A stretch of 57,643 nt of DNA from Deltaproteobacteria bacterium (GTDB lineage: Bacteria > Desulfobacterota > Desulfobulbia > Desulfobulbales > SURF-16), in contig JACRCD010000033.1 in the NCBI GenBank assembly GCA_016219175.1, positions 1-57,643 of the forward strand, given 5' to 3'. The position numbers were made by a program, and so were the translations under genes. This document shows, piece by piece, positions 1-8,955 of the stretch (positions are counted from its first letter, which is position 1; the number at the start of each line of letters is the position of its first letter). The notes under the pieces are model-generated. The model worked only from the letters and a program-made list of their open reading frames with translations, was not told where the DNA came from and did no database searches.

Positions 1-82
1 AGTGCCTAAAGTTAAAGGAGTTATCTGATCAGAAAGTACCGCAACTTCAAGTACTTTAGGCATTTTAAGTACTTTAGGCACT
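1..82. repeat. Inverted/direct repeat cluster at window edge
   Basis: AGTGCCTAAAGT (1-12) is repeated as its exact reverse complement at 71-82. The 14-bp word AAGTACTTTAGGCA occurs twice in direct orientation (49-62 and 67-80). The layout suggests the end of a short mobile or REP-like element. What lies left of base 1 cannot be seen. Confidence 0.6.
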
Positions 83-176
83 CTTCTCGAATCGCAATCC
101 TGGTATCAAAGTAAAATTTGCCGAGATCAGGTTATCTGAAGGTGATGTCGGTTGGAAAAAGTGTAGACTAAACCAT

Positions 177-236
177 TCACGCCGCAAGCTGTTTTTCGTA
201 GTATCGCCTTTCATAGTCTGTCGGGGACAATATACC
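177..236 (-). pseudogene. Transposase C-terminal remnant (IS3-like)
   Basis: The minus strand encodes a 19-residue stretch, GILSPTDYERRYYEKQLAA, followed by a stop at 177-179 and preceded by a stop at 237-239. The S-P-x-D-Y-E-R-x-Y-E pattern resembles the extreme C-terminus of IS3-family OrfB integrases. Nothing upstream in this frame continues the protein, so at most a relic of an insertion sequence remains. The assignment rests on this short motif alone. Confidence 0.4.
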
Positions 237-387
237 TCAACCTTTTTGCCGTCGCTGGCGATTGTAAAATATCCGTTCTTTCGTAAATTAGTTGAAAATC
301 ATCAACTGCGGACCAGGTGATGTCTAGCGACTCATCGAGGTAGCCGAAACGAATACCGAGTGCCGGCACTTCATCGTTATTGTCCAT
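211..387 (-). CDS. Small hypothetical protein (58 aa)
   Basis: This short acidic reading frame starts MDNNDEVPALG. A purine-rich AAGGAAAA lies a few bases upstream, and this start is preferred over farther in-frame ATGs for that reason. It has no recognisable domain, signal peptide or membrane segment. Its 3' end overlaps the transposase remnant in another frame, so it may be a chance ORF or the stub of an older gene. I do not recognise it. Confidence 0.25.
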   Translation of the reverse strand: MDNNDEVPALGIRFGYLDESLDITWSAVDDFQLIYERTDILQSPATAKRLRYIVPDRL

Positions 388-511
388 CTCAATTTTCCTT
401 CTCTGGTCATTGTTCGAACATTGTCGTCCCCTTATCCAATAACCGTTTAAAGAGCAAATCTGGTTCCAGATAGAGGACTGGAGCTTCAATCGAAACCTCG
501 TCATACTATAG

Positions 512-1243
512 TTAATGCTCCCTTTTACCGAACTCCCCCCACGATTTTTCATAGATCAGGTCAAGTGCCTGCTCCAGCCTGAGCCGATACTCCTCCAGCA
601 CCTCGCCGGTTAAATCCCGCGGCACGGCAATGGGTTCCCCATACCACATAACAACCTTCGAAAACGGCAGGGGAAGAGCGGTCTTATCCCAGCTCCTGAA
701 TGATATGCAGCGATCAGCCGCCCAGCCAAGGGGCACAATCGGCGCCCCTGTTCTGGCGGCCAGCAGGATAGTCCCGGCCTGGGCCTTGCGGGCTGGCCCC
801 TGGGAGCCGTCCGCCACCAGCACGGCGGTTTTGCCCTTGGCCATCTCCCTGATCAGCCCCTTCAAGGCGCCCACCGCCCCTTTATTGCGGGAACCGCGCA
901 CTGTGGAAAAGCCCTTGCCCTGCAGGATGCGGGACACATATTCGCCGTCTTTACTGGCGCTGACCATGGCCACATAGGGAATATCCCTGGCCTGATAAAC
1001 AATGTAAATGACCCCGTAATGCCAGAAGGAGACAATAAAGGGGGTAGCCGCCTCGGCCAATCCTTGAAAATGCCCGTAGCCGCGCCGCTCCACCCGGCAG
1101 GTGGCAAACAGCGCAAGGGAAACCACCCGAAACAGTAGCGGCGCAGCCCACAGGGATAGCCGGTAGAGCAGCCCTTCCTTCTTGCCGCCTCCTGACTTCC
1201 GCATCCCGGCTTCCGGCTCCTGTTCCCCGCCTCTTACATCCAT
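512..1243 (-). CDS. DUF374-family lysophospholipid acyltransferase-like protein
   Basis: A 243-aa protein of the DUF374 group, related to the LPLAT/LpxL-type acyltransferases that act on membrane lipids or lipid A precursors. Visible marks are a hydrophobic N-terminal segment (about 28-48), a W-H motif in SFWHYG (about 70-75), the conserved [10 protein letters not shown] block and [14 protein letters not shown], typical of DUF374 (family form DGPxGP). The start is chosen because AGGAG lies 5 bases upstream and the ATG overlaps the uvrB stop by 10 bp, implying translational coupling. It is probably the last gene of the minus-strand operon. The exact acyl donor and acceptor cannot be told from sequence. 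Confidence 0.8.
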   Translation of the reverse strand: MDVRGGEQEPEAGMRKSGGGKKEGLLYRLSLWAAPLLFRVVSLALFATCRVERRGYGHFQGLAEAATPFIVSFWHYGVIYIVYQARDIPYVAMVSASKDGEYVSRILQGKGFSTVRGSRNKGAVGALKGLIREMAKGKTAVLVADGSQGPARKAQAGTILLAARTGAPIVPLGWAADRCISFRSWDKTALPLPFSKVVMWYGEPIAVPRDLTGEVLEEYRLRLEQALDLIYEKSWGEFGKREH

Positions 1244-3234
1244 TGCAGCTCCTGCTCCTTCAGCCGGATGATGCGGTCACGCAAGCCGGCCGCCTCTTCA
1301 AAAGCCAAGGCCTTCGCCTTAACCTGCATTTCTTTTTCCAGCTTCTTGATCTGTTTACGCAGCTCCTTTAAGTTCATAAACTCCATTTTTTCTTCAGCCG
1401 CCTGCAGCAGTGGAGCTGTTGCTCCTTGGTCGTAGACCGTTTCCATGACATTTTTGATTGAGGAGCGGATAGTCCGCGGGGTAATGCCATGCCGGCTGTT
1501 GTGCTCCTGCTGGATAATCCTTCTTCTATTCGTCTCATCAATGGTGCGCTGCATGGAGCCGGTCACCTTGTCCCCGTAAAGAATGACCAGGCCCGCCTCA
1601 TTTCTGGCCGCCCGGCCGCAGGTCTGAATGAGCGACCTTTCACTGCGCAGAAACCCCTCCTTGTCGGCGTCGAGCACGGCCACCAGCGACACCTCCGGGA
1701 TATCAAGCCCCTCGCGCAGCAGATTGATGCCGATCAGCACGTCAAATTCACCCTGCCGCAGCCGGCGCACCAGCTCGATGCGTTCCAGGGTCTTGATGTC
1801 CGAATGCAGATACCGCACCCTTACCTCCAGCTTCTCATAATAATCCGTCAGATCCTCCGCCATGCGCTTGGTAAGGGTGGTGACCAGCACCGCCTCCTTT
1901 CTGGCGGCGCGCTTCCTGACCTCAGCCAAAAGATCATCCACCTGGCTTGTCGCGGGCCGCACCTCAATGGCCGGATCAAGCAACCCGGTGGGCCGGATGA
2001 TCTGTTCCACCACCCTGCCCTGGGCCCGTTCCAGCTCAAAGTCGCCGGGGGTGGCCGAGACATAGACGGCCTGCTTGATGCGGTGGTCGAACTCGTCGAA
2101 TTGCAGAGGCCGGTTATCCAGGGCGGAAGGCAGGCGGAAACCGAACTCCACCAGGGTCTGCTTACGGGAACGGTCCCCCCGGTACATGCCGCCGATCTGC
2201 GGGATGGTGATATGGCTCTCATCGGCAAAGAGGATAAAATCAGGGGGGAAATAATCGAGCAGGGTAGGCGGCGGCTCGCCGGGACTTCTGCCGGTGAGAT
2301 GGCGGCTGTAATTTTCAATGCCGTTACAGTAGCCCAGCTCGCCTATCATCTCCAGATCAAACATGGTGCGCTGCTCCAAGCGCTGCGCCTCCACCAGGCG
2401 GCGTTCCCGCTCAAAAAGAGCCAGCCTTTCCTTCAGCTCACTCTTGATGGTCTCCATGGCCCGGGCCAGGATTTCCCTGGAGGTGACGAAGTGGCTGCCG
2501 GGAAAAATCGTTACCTCCTCCATGAAGGACAAGACCTCGCCCCGCAGAGGATCAACCAGCGAGATGCTGTCGACTGTGTCCCCGAAAAACCCGACCCGCA
2601 CGGCATGTTCCTCCTCGTAGGCCGGGAAGATATCGATCACATCCCCGCGCACCCGGAAGGTGCCGCGGTGGAAGGAAAAATCATTGCGTTCATAAAGCAT
2701 GTAGACCAGTCGCCGCTGTATCTCCTGCAAGGGATATTCCTCCCCCTTTTTCAACAGGAGATGCATGTTCTTATACTCATCCGGCGAGCCGAGTCCGTAA
2801 ATGCAGGAGACGCTGGCCACAATCACCACATCCCTCCGGGTGAGCAGCGAGCGGGTGGCGGAATGACGCATCTTGTCAATGGCGTCATTGATGGCGGAGT
2901 CTTTTTCAATATAGGTGTCGGACTGGGGGATGTAGGCTTCCGGCTGGTAATAGTCATAATAGCTGACAAAATACTCCACCGCGTTCTCGGGGAAAAGCTC
3001 CTTGAATTCGGCATAAAGCTGGGCCGCCAGGGTCTTGTTCGGCGCCATGACCAGGGCCGGACGCTGGGTCCTGGCAATGACATGGGCCATGGTGAAGGTT
3101 TTACCGGAGCCGGTAACGCCGAGCAGCACCTGCTCGCGTTCGCCCCGCTCAATGCCCCGGCTCAGGGCTTCGATGGCCCCGGGCTGATCGCCGGCGGGCA
3201 GAAAGGCGGAATGAAGTTTAAAACCGGTGTTCAT
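1234..3234 (-). CDS. uvrB: Excinuclease ABC subunit B
   Basis: UvrB, the helicase-like damage-verification subunit of nucleotide excision repair, which works with UvrA and UvrC in the cytoplasm. The 666 aa match family length. Walker A is GVTGSGKT near residue 40. The beta-hairpin that threads under DNA is present ([12 protein letters not shown] near residue 90), helicase motifs include ISNADESH-type sequence, and motif VI reads [13 protein letters not shown] coiled-coil that contacts UvrC closes the protein. The start MNTGFKLHS was chosen because upstream codons are unlike the family and it leaves a 17-bp overlap with thiL. The pairing with thiL and ptsP looks like simple operon packing. Confidence 0.97.
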   Translation of the reverse strand: MNTGFKLHSAFLPAGDQPGAIEALSRGIERGEREQVLLGVTGSGKTFTMAHVIARTQRPALVMAPNKTLAAQLYAEFKELFPENAVEYFVSYYDYYQPEAYIPQSDTYIEKDSAINDAIDKMRHSATRSLLTRRDVVIVASVSCIYGLGSPDEYKNMHLLLKKGEEYPLQEIQRRLVYMLYERNDFSFHRGTFRVRGDVIDIFPAYEEEHAVRVGFFGDTVDSISLVDPLRGEVLSFMEEVTIFPGSHFVTSREILARAMETIKSELKERLALFERERRLVEAQRLEQRTMFDLEMIGELGYCNGIENYSRHLTGRSPGEPPPTLLDYFPPDFILFADESHITIPQIGGMYRGDRSRKQTLVEFGFRLPSALDNRPLQFDEFDHRIKQAVYVSATPGDFELERAQGRVVEQIIRPTGLLDPAIEVRPATSQVDDLLAEVRKRAARKEAVLVTTLTKRMAEDLTDYYEKLEVRVRYLHSDIKTLERIELVRRLRQGEFDVLIGINLLREGLDIPEVSLVAVLDADKEGFLRSERSLIQTCGRAARNEAGLVILYGDKVTGSMQRTIDETNRRRIIQQEHNSRHGITPRTIRSSIKNVMETVYDQGATAPLLQAAEEKMEFMNLKELRKQIKKLEKEMQVKAKALAFEEAAGLRDRIIRLKEQELQWM

Positions 3235-4207
3235 AGCCGCCAAAGGTGATGTCCCGCCAGCCGGTGTCCTGCCGGAGCATGACCCGGTTGCCGGCAACGA
3301 TCCGGCCGACACAAAAAATTTTCATGCCCGCCTGGAGGCAGAGGGTTTGCAGTGATTCGTTGTTTTCCACCGGCGCGGTAAAAACAAGCTGGTAATCCTC
3401 CCCGCCCTGCAGGGCCAGGGGCAACGGCGCAAGCCCCAGCAAGTTCGCCGCCTGGAGCAGCTCGTCCGCGAGCGGCACCGCGCCGGCCATGACCTCGGCC
3501 CCCACCCCGCTTTCCGCGCAGATATGGGCCAGATCCGTGGCCAAGCCATCGGAGATGTCCATCATGGCATGGATCAGCCCGCTTTCGGCCAGCAAAGCGC
3601 CCAGCCCGACCTGGGGGTGCGGATCGAGATGGGCGTGCAAGAGCGCGGCATACTCCCCCTGGCCGGCCACGCCCCGCCGGCACAACTCCAGACCGCAGGC
3701 GGCATTGCCGAGACAGCCGCTCACCCAGACCTGATCCCCGGCCGCGGCAGCGGAGCGGTAACAGACCTGGTCCTCCCGCATCTCCCCGCACACGGTCACC
3801 GACAGCAGGAGACGCTCGCCGGCAGAGACCGTATCCCCGCCGACCAGGGCCACCTCATATTCGCCAAGGGCCTCCTGAAATCCAGCCAGAAACGGATCGA
3901 TCAGCTGCGCGGCGCAGGCCCGGGGCAGCCCCAGGGAAAGCAGGGCGAACCTCGGCCTGCCGCCCATGGCGCCGATATCGCTGATATTGACATTGGCCGC
4001 TTTTCTGCCCAGCAGCCGCGGAGGATGCCAGGACAGATCAAAATGCACCCCCTCGACCAGGGTGTCCATGGTCCACAGCTCCACCAGGCCATGACCTTTG
4101 CGCACCACGGCGCAATCATCGCCAATGCCCTTGACAAGGTCCGCCGGCCGGCGGGTGGCTTGACGGGCAATGCCCTGGATTATTTTTCGCTCGGACAGGT
4201 CGTTCAT
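3218..4207 (-). CDS. thiL: Thiamine-monophosphate kinase
   Basis: ThiL phosphorylates thiamine monophosphate to thiamine diphosphate using ATP, the last step of cofactor synthesis. The 329 aa contain the family blocks: [10 protein letters not shown] near the N-terminus, [10 protein letters not shown], the [17 protein letters not shown] glycine-rich ATP site, [17 protein letters not shown] and [11 protein letters not shown]. These acidic clusters bind Mg-ATP. It overlaps uvrB by 17 bp, so the two are probably co-translated. About 100 bp separate it from ptsP upstream, and that gap carries a short repeat. No TPP riboswitch-like sequence is visible. Confidence 0.96.
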   Translation of the reverse strand: MNDLSERKIIQGIARQATRRPADLVKGIGDDCAVVRKGHGLVELWTMDTLVEGVHFDLSWHPPRLLGRKAANVNISDIGAMGGRPRFALLSLGLPRACAAQLIDPFLAGFQEALGEYEVALVGGDTVSAGERLLLSVTVCGEMREDQVCYRSAAAAGDQVWVSGCLGNAACGLELCRRGVAGQGEYAALLHAHLDPHPQVGLGALLAESGLIHAMMDISDGLATDLAHICAESGVGAEVMAGAVPLADELLQAANLLGLAPLPLALQGGEDYQLVFTAPVENNESLQTLCLQAGMKIFCVGRIVAGNRVMLRQDTGWRDITFGGYEHRF

Positions 4208-4208
4208 A

Positions 4209-4250
4209 TTAAGTTAGGGGTTTAGGCTGTAGGCCATAGGCTGCAGGCTG
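4209..4250. repeat. Family D repeat fragment (GGCTGTAGG/GGCTGCAGG)
   Basis: The short run GGCTGTAGGCCATAGGCTGC carries the same TAGGCTGTAG vocabulary as segments at 13205-13235, 49491-49617 and 53330-53471. It fills the gap between ptsP and thiL. Only a fragment of the repeat is present here. Confidence 0.4.
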
Positions 4251-4308
4251 AACAGAATGAAAAGACTGATTTTTTAGCGGTTTTCACAAAAATCATGCGG
4301 TCCCGCCT

Positions 4309-6102
4309 TTACACAGTCAATCCCGGATAATGGCGGACATAATAATCCCGCAATGATTTTCTGATCTCCAGGGAAGAGTCGCAATCCAGCAAGCGCTCGG
4401 CCAGCCTCTGCACCGAGGCGGCATTGCTTTGCCGTATCATTCTTTTAATGGCGGGAATGGCCAGGGGATGCATGCTGAAAGAATCCAGGCCAAGCCCCAG
4501 CAGCACGGGAAGATACCGCTCCTCGCCCGCCATTTCCCCGCATATCCCCACCTCAATGCCCGCCCCGTGGGCGGACTCGACCACCTGGCCGATCATCCTC
4601 AGCACCGCCGGATGCAGAGGATCATACATATGGGCGACCAGCTCGTTTCCCCGGTCGATGGCCAGGGAATACTGGATCAGGTCATTGGTGCCGATACTGA
4701 AGAAATCAACTTCCCGGGCCAGGGTATCGGCCAGGGCAACCGCGCTGGGCACCTCAATCATCACCCCGAACCGCACCCTGTCGTCAAAGGGGATCCCGTC
4801 GCCTCGCAGTTTCTCCTGGACCCCGGCGACAACCTCTTTCACCTGCCGCAGTTCACAACAGGAAGAGATCATGGGAAACAGAATACGCAGACAACCGAAA
4901 CAGCTGGCCCGCAACATGGCGCGCAGCTGGGTGGCGAACATGGCGGGATCATGCAGACAATAACGGATGGCTCTGAGACCCAGGGCGGGATTCGCCTCGG
5001 AGGACCATTGCTTTTCCATTTTGCCGCGAAAACCGGAGGCTTTGCCCGTCTTGTCAACTGACAGCTTGTCTCCCCCGATATCAAATGTTCTGATGGTTAC
5101 CGGGAAAGGGGCGTTCATGGACAGCAGCTGTTTATAGGTATCAAACAACAGCTCTTCCCCGGGGTTGTCCTTGCAGCCCAGATAGAGATATTCACTGCGG
5201 AAAAGCCCGATGCCGCCCGCGCCGTACTCGAGAGCCTGTTTGACCTCGTCAACGCCCTCCAGATTGGCCTCAACCCGCACCAGCAAGCCATCCGAGGTCT
5301 CGGAACGCAGATGGGCATATTGGGCCACCTCCAGGACATGGCGCTGCTGCTGCTGCTGCCTCTCCTCGTATTGCCGCAGGAGCTCCGGGCCAGGATTGAT
5401 GATAACCCGGCCGGCGCTGCCGTCCAGGATCACCAGATCGCCGCCGGCCACCCGGCCGGTTACATCCTTTAAACCCACCACCGCCGGAATGCCCAACGTC
5501 CTGGCCACGATGGAGGTGTGGGAGGTTTCCCCGCCCACTTCCGTCAGGAATCCGGCCCTGCCGCGCATGCGCAGAATGTCCTCCGGCGCAAAATCCCGCG
5601 AGACCAGGATCACCTTTTCATCGATCGCTTCCGGCAGTTTATCCGCCCCGGCAAACTCGCAGAAGATGCGGTCCACCACCTGCCGGACATCGGTAAAACG
5701 CTCGCGGATATAGGAGTCATCAACCTTGGCGAAAAGATCCTCCACGAGGCGAAGGGCCTTTTCCAGCGCCCATTCAGCATTTACCTTTTCCGCCCCGATA
5801 ATTCCCAGGGTCCGGTCGAAGATCATGCCGTCCCGCAGCATGAGGATATGGGCATCGACCAGGGTGGCGTAGTCGGCCAGCACCGAGGCAAACTGCTCCC
5901 GCACATGGCGCAGCTTTTCTTCTGTCCGCGCCACGGCCGCGCGGAAACGTTCCTGCTCATAGCCAAGCTGATCATCGCTTAGTATTATTTTTTTGGCGGA
6001 GATGCCGGGCTCCGTCATGAAAGCCCTGCCAATGGCTATGCCGGGAGAGACCCCGATCCCCATGATGGTTGAACCGTTCTCGTAAGGTCCGCTGCTGGTC
6101 AT
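4309..6102 (-). CDS. ptsP: Phosphoenolpyruvate-protein phosphotransferase (PTS enzyme I)
   Basis: Enzyme I takes phosphate from PEP onto a histidine and passes it to HPr. The 597-aa protein has the N-terminal HPr-binding and phosphohistidine domain (active His in GGETSHTSIVAR, about residue 195) and the C-terminal PEP-binding TIM barrel (FRSEYLYLG, GICGEMAG). There is no GAF domain, so it resembles classical EI more than PtsP(Ntr). A glutamine run (about 251-255) sits in the linker. HPr lies directly upstream, but no sugar-specific EII is in the window, suggesting a regulatory PTS. An internal start at 6063 (MGIGVSPGIAIG) is equally plausible. ptsI would be an alternative symbol. Confidence 0.93.
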   Translation of the reverse strand: MTSSGPYENGSTIMGIGVSPGIAIGRAFMTEPGISAKKIILSDDQLGYEQERFRAAVARTEEKLRHVREQFASVLADYATLVDAHILMLRDGMIFDRTLGIIGAEKVNAEWALEKALRLVEDLFAKVDDSYIRERFTDVRQVVDRIFCEFAGADKLPEAIDEKVILVSRDFAPEDILRMRGRAGFLTEVGGETSHTSIVARTLGIPAVVGLKDVTGRVAGGDLVILDGSAGRVIINPGPELLRQYEERQQQQQRHVLEVAQYAHLRSETSDGLLVRVEANLEGVDEVKQALEYGAGGIGLFRSEYLYLGCKDNPGEELLFDTYKQLLSMNAPFPVTIRTFDIGGDKLSVDKTGKASGFRGKMEKQWSSEANPALGLRAIRYCLHDPAMFATQLRAMLRASCFGCLRILFPMISSCCELRQVKEVVAGVQEKLRGDGIPFDDRVRFGVMIEVPSAVALADTLAREVDFFSIGTNDLIQYSLAIDRGNELVAHMYDPLHPAVLRMIGQVVESAHGAGIEVGICGEMAGEERYLPVLLGLGLDSFSMHPLAIPAIKRMIRQSNAASVQRLAERLLDCDSSLEIRKSLRDYYVRHYPGLTV

Positions 6103-6142
6103 GCGTGATTACATCGCAAAAAGTCAGGAATTTGCGCCGCCA

Positions 6143-6415
6143 TCATTCCTCCCCAAACTTATCGGCAATAAGTTGGGCAAGGGCGGCCAGCGCCTCCTCG
6201 GCATCCTCTCCCGAAGCTTTGATGGATACCGGCGTCCCCTTGGTACAGGCCATGGACATCACATCAAGGATGCTCTTGCAGTCCGCATCCATATCATCAC
6301 GGACGAGTCGGATTTCCGCCTTGAACCGCTTGGCCGTTTCCACCAGCAGGGCGGAAGCGCGGCCATGCAGGCCGAAGGTGTTGCTGATTGTCAATTCTTT
6401 CTCGCAGACCGACAT
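6143..6415 (-). CDS. ptsH: Phosphocarrier protein HPr
   Basis: A 90-aa HPr-family phosphocarrier. The phospho-accepting His17 lies in TFGLHGRAS, and the regulatory serine position is Ser48 in CKSILDVM, so both modification sites are kept. It would receive phosphate from the EI encoded 40 bp downstream. HPr kinase is not in this window. With no sugar permeases nearby, its targets are probably regulatory (inference). The ribosome-binding sequence (AAGTAGAG) is weak, and the gene is probably translated as part of the run starting at 6786. Confidence 0.94.
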   Translation of the reverse strand: MSVCEKELTISNTFGLHGRASALLVETAKRFKAEIRLVRDDMDADCKSILDVMSMACTKGTPVSIKASGEDAEEALAALAQLIADKFGEE

Positions 6416-6417
6416 CT

Positions 6418-6786
6418 CTACTTCACCACCCGCAAAGCCGACTGCTTCCCTTTTTCCACCGTTTTTTTCTCTTTTTTCGGACCGGCGTCAGGCTCCGAGA
6501 AGTCGACGGCTTTCATATATTTCTTCTCGCCGCCCATGGTAAAAATTTCCATGCCGGTAAACTGGGCGGTTCTCAGGGTCCAGGCCACTTTCTGCGGAGG
6601 GACGGCAAGAAGCTGCATCCTGACATGCCACCATTCATCGCGCTTGCCGGAATCCCGCTCGAAGCCGGTGATCACGGCATAGGTAAGCGTCTGGGGCTTT
6701 TCCGTGACAATGATGACAATATCCCCCACGTCCGTGGTCTCTTTCAACCGAAAAATTTTATGAAGTTCTTGTACGATTTTATCCAT
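6418..6786 (-). CDS. Hypothetical protein upstream of HPr (122 aa)
   Basis: A soluble-looking 122-aa protein with a beta-rich middle (DVGDIVIIVTEKPQTLTYAVITGFERD) and a strongly basic, lysine-rich tail. It ends 2 bp before HPr, so it is probably in the same transcript. The reading frame stays open into a repeat element upstream, but that part (6927-7020) is repeat-derived, so the start at MDKIVQELHK is preferred although its ribosome site is weak. I do not recognise the family. Its position suggests a role tied to the PTS, but that is only context. Confidence 0.65.
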   Translation of the reverse strand: MDKIVQELHKIFRLKETTDVGDIVIIVTEKPQTLTYAVITGFERDSGKRDEWWHVRMQLLAVPPQKVAWTLRTAQFTGMEIFTMGGEKKYMKAVDFSEPDAGPKKEKKTVEKGKQSALRVVK

Positions 6787-6926
6787 TGGCAATGTTAAAG
6801 TAATAGTGGTTGTTAGTAGGCCTGCAAAAAAAATACCCGAAGGAAAAGAGGGGCCGGACCCGTATTTTGTCTGGACAAAATATCTCTTACAACGGACAAG
6901 ATAAAAAGGCAACACGCAGACAAACT

Positions 6927-7091
6927 TGATGGCGTCGTAAAAAACCCGATCTACTGCGTTGTAGGTTTTTGACAGGGGCTCTACATACCGTATGTATAGT
7001 CGGGCCCCTGTCAAAAACACTACGCCTTGTATATCAAACTTTTCACTTAGCCATCCGGGAGCTGCGTGGTGACTTTTTACGAGATCATCAA
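6927..7091. mobile_element. MITE-like element, family A copy 1
   Basis: About 165 bp bounded by TTGATGGCGTCGTAAAAA and, at the other end, TTTTTACGAGATCATCAA, which are imperfect inverted repeats of each other. It shares the blocks CCGATCTACTGCGTTGTAG, ACTACGCCTTGTATATC and CTTAGCCATCCGGG with copies at 13243-13407 and 57462-57643. In this copy the centre is a different long hairpin: GTTTTTGACAGGGGC facing GCCCCTGTCAAAAAC. It encodes no protein and is likely mobilised in trans. Confidence 0.75.
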
Positions 7092-7376
7092 ACTTAATTC
7101 CCGCATTGATATTTTACAAGAAAATGGTATCTGTTTATGTTTACAATATGAAAATTGATGAATAAGACCCTCAATTCAATGCAGCCTCCGCGCGAGGATA
7201 AAGACATCTAGAGCGACCCCTAAAAAACATGGAACCTTTTCATATACGGATTTGTCCAGTCAGCAGAGATAAGCTGTTACTGCCCTTAATAAATTTACGT
7301 GCGTCTTCCCCGCTTCAGAGTTCCCCGTTCCGCACAGGAAATACTCGGCTGCCAAAGTGCTTAATCCGGGTGTTTC
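7092..7376. other. Intergenic region upstream of the ECF sigma gene
   Basis: About 285 bp of AT-rich DNA between the family A element and the sigma factor start. I see no convincing -35/-10 pair or hairpin. It must contain the promoter of the sigma/anti-sigma/protease genes, and an ECF-type promoter would not be recognisable by eye. Confidence 0.4.
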
Positions 7377-7958
7377 ATGAATAATGACGGGCTGAAGGCG
7401 GAGACGGACAAACTGGTTCAGGATTTTCTGAACGGCGATATACAGGCTTTTAACCGCTTGGTTTTGCTTTTTCAGACCAAGATTTATAATCTGGCCCTGA
7501 ACTATGTCAAAAACCCCGAAGAGGCAAAGGATCTGGCGCAGGACGTTTTTATCACCGTCTACCGTTCCCTGCCCAAACTGAGGGAAAAGGAAAAATTTAC
7601 ACCCTGGCTGTATCAGATTGCCATAAATCACTGCCGGAACCGCTATAAAAAACTGAGCCGCCGCGGATATTTCAGCAATATTTCCCTGGATGATGAAGAC
7701 ACACATCTGCAGCTTCCAGGAGATGAAGGGCCGGAAATATCACTCCAGCGGAAAAACACGATCAATCTTGTCCGCACCACGATTGATTCGCTGGGTGAGG
7801 CGGAAAGAGAAATTCTTCTTTTACGGGACGTCCAGGAGCTCGCTTACGATGAGATAAGCGCTATCCTTGATATTCCACTTGGTACGGTCAAATCAAAACT
7901 GAACAGAGCGCGGAGTTCTTTAAAAGAACGATTAAAAAAAATTTACCGGGATTTGTGA
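7377..7958 (+). CDS. ECF-type RNA polymerase sigma factor (RpoE-like)
   Basis: A 193-aa extracytoplasmic-function sigma factor. Region 2 covers about residues 22-90 (FQTKIYNLALNYVKNPEEAKDLAQDVFITVYRSL, then the W-L-Y-Q-I-A promoter-melting block). Region 4 covers about 135-190, with the helix-turn-helix LAYDEISAILDIPLGTVKSKLNRAR. There is no sigma region 3, as expected. The next gene, 9 bp on, is a zinc-finger anti-sigma factor, and a periplasmic protease follows. This points to an envelope-stress regulon like RpoE-DegP. The ATG lacks a strong ribosome site. Confidence 0.93.
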   Translation: MNNDGLKAETDKLVQDFLNGDIQAFNRLVLLFQTKIYNLALNYVKNPEEAKDLAQDVFITVYRSLPKLREKEKFTPWLYQIAINHCRNRYKKLSRRGYFSNISLDDEDTHLQLPGDEGPEISLQRKNTINLVRTTIDSLGEAEREILLLRDVQELAYDEISAILDIPLGTVKSKLNRARSSLKERLKKIYRDL

Positions 7959-7967
7959 GCCATCTTT

Positions 7968-8900
7968 ATGAAATGTGACGATTGCCAGGAACTATTCTCA
8001 CTCTATCTTGACGGGGAGATCGACCAGATCAGCAGGTCCGAAGTGGACTCTCATTTCAAAGCCTGCCCCCAGTGCGTCGAGGAATGGCGCGTCTTCAAAA
8101 ATACCGTAAATTTCCTGCGGGACATTCCCATGGAGAAAGTCCCGCCAGGCTTCCTGGCCGGCATTCATGAAAAACTGGAAAGACCTTCTCTCCTGGCGAG
8201 ATTTAAAGCATTATTTTTCGGCCAGGGAGAGAGAAAACTGGTATTCTCCACCGCCTTTGCCATGCTCGTCATCGGTTTTGTCACCGCCTCATTGATTCAG
8301 CTGTTCCCTTTTTCCCGTTCCGGCAAAGAAAACCAGACGCCGCTGACGGTTCCCTCCGGACAGATGGCGCAAAACGCCCTCACCCAGGAAAAACCGTCAC
8401 TTCTCCTGGCCGACAACAGCGACCAGCAGGACTATTATCCAGGGGTTCCTCCTCTCTCCGAATATGACAAGAATGAGCCCTCCTCCTTTCAGCAGTTGGC
8501 CATGGTCCCCCGCGCCAAAAGCGAACACCCTGTCCCACAGGTCGATTTTGTTTCAACCGGCGCCACGGGCCATGCGACCTCCCCGTATCTTGGCGCTCCG
8601 CTCACCTCGCTTGCCGCACGCAATCAACCCCCGTCAATTAAGCCGGACCTGCTGATCACCATCCATTCGTCATCCGGAGGTGAACAGATGGCCCTTGTGC
8701 AACAAATCGTCAAGTCACCTCTGTGGCGGGCTGAATTGTACAACCATAGCACCCTGTTGCTTTCCGTTCCCTCCGGCAGCTTTGATCAGCTTCTCCAGAT
8801 CTGCGGCCAGGGAAATACATCCGTTTCGCCCGACTATGCCGTCAACAGCAGGTACGTTTCGCTGAAACGTTTTTTAACGGTGGCGATCAAACTTGATTGA
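7968..8900 (+). CDS. Membrane-anchored zinc-finger anti-sigma factor
   Basis: A 310-aa protein whose N-terminal 55 residues carry the ZAS motif HxxxCxxC (SHFKACPQC) with an upstream C-x-x-C (KCDDCQ), as in anti-sigma factors that hold ECF sigmas. One membrane span lies near residues 90-115. The remainder, probably periplasmic, is low-complexity and Pro/Ser/Gln-rich, followed by a folded C-terminal domain from about residue 225 (DLLITIHSSSGGEQMALVQQ region) that I do not recognise. It likely sequesters the sigma factor encoded just upstream and releases it on envelope stress, perhaps by proteolysis. Release by the adjacent DegP-like protease is only inference. Confidence 0.85.
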   Translation: MKCDDCQELFSLYLDGEIDQISRSEVDSHFKACPQCVEEWRVFKNTVNFLRDIPMEKVPPGFLAGIHEKLERPSLLARFKALFFGQGERKLVFSTAFAMLVIGFVTASLIQLFPFSRSGKENQTPLTVPSGQMAQNALTQEKPSLLLADNSDQQDYYPGVPPLSEYDKNEPSSFQQLAMVPRAKSEHPVPQVDFVSTGATGHATSPYLGAPLTSLAARNQPPSIKPDLLITIHSSSGGEQMALVQQIVKSPLWRAELYNHSTLLLSVPSGSFDQLLQICGQGNTSVSPDYAVNSRYVSLKRFLTVAIKLD

Positions 8901-8955
8901 TATTTTCATAACGATTAAATAGTATAATATAAAAATATAATAAGGAATCACGGCA

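Noticed and set aside
1489-3249. 586-codon open frame on the plus strand
   Set aside because: It lies antisense over uvrB, whose protein is unmistakable. Long shadow frames are common in GC-rich coding DNA.
5340-5360. Phase-variable CTG repeat in ptsP
   Set aside because: The repeat is trinucleotide, so length changes keep the frame. It most likely encodes a simple glutamine linker.
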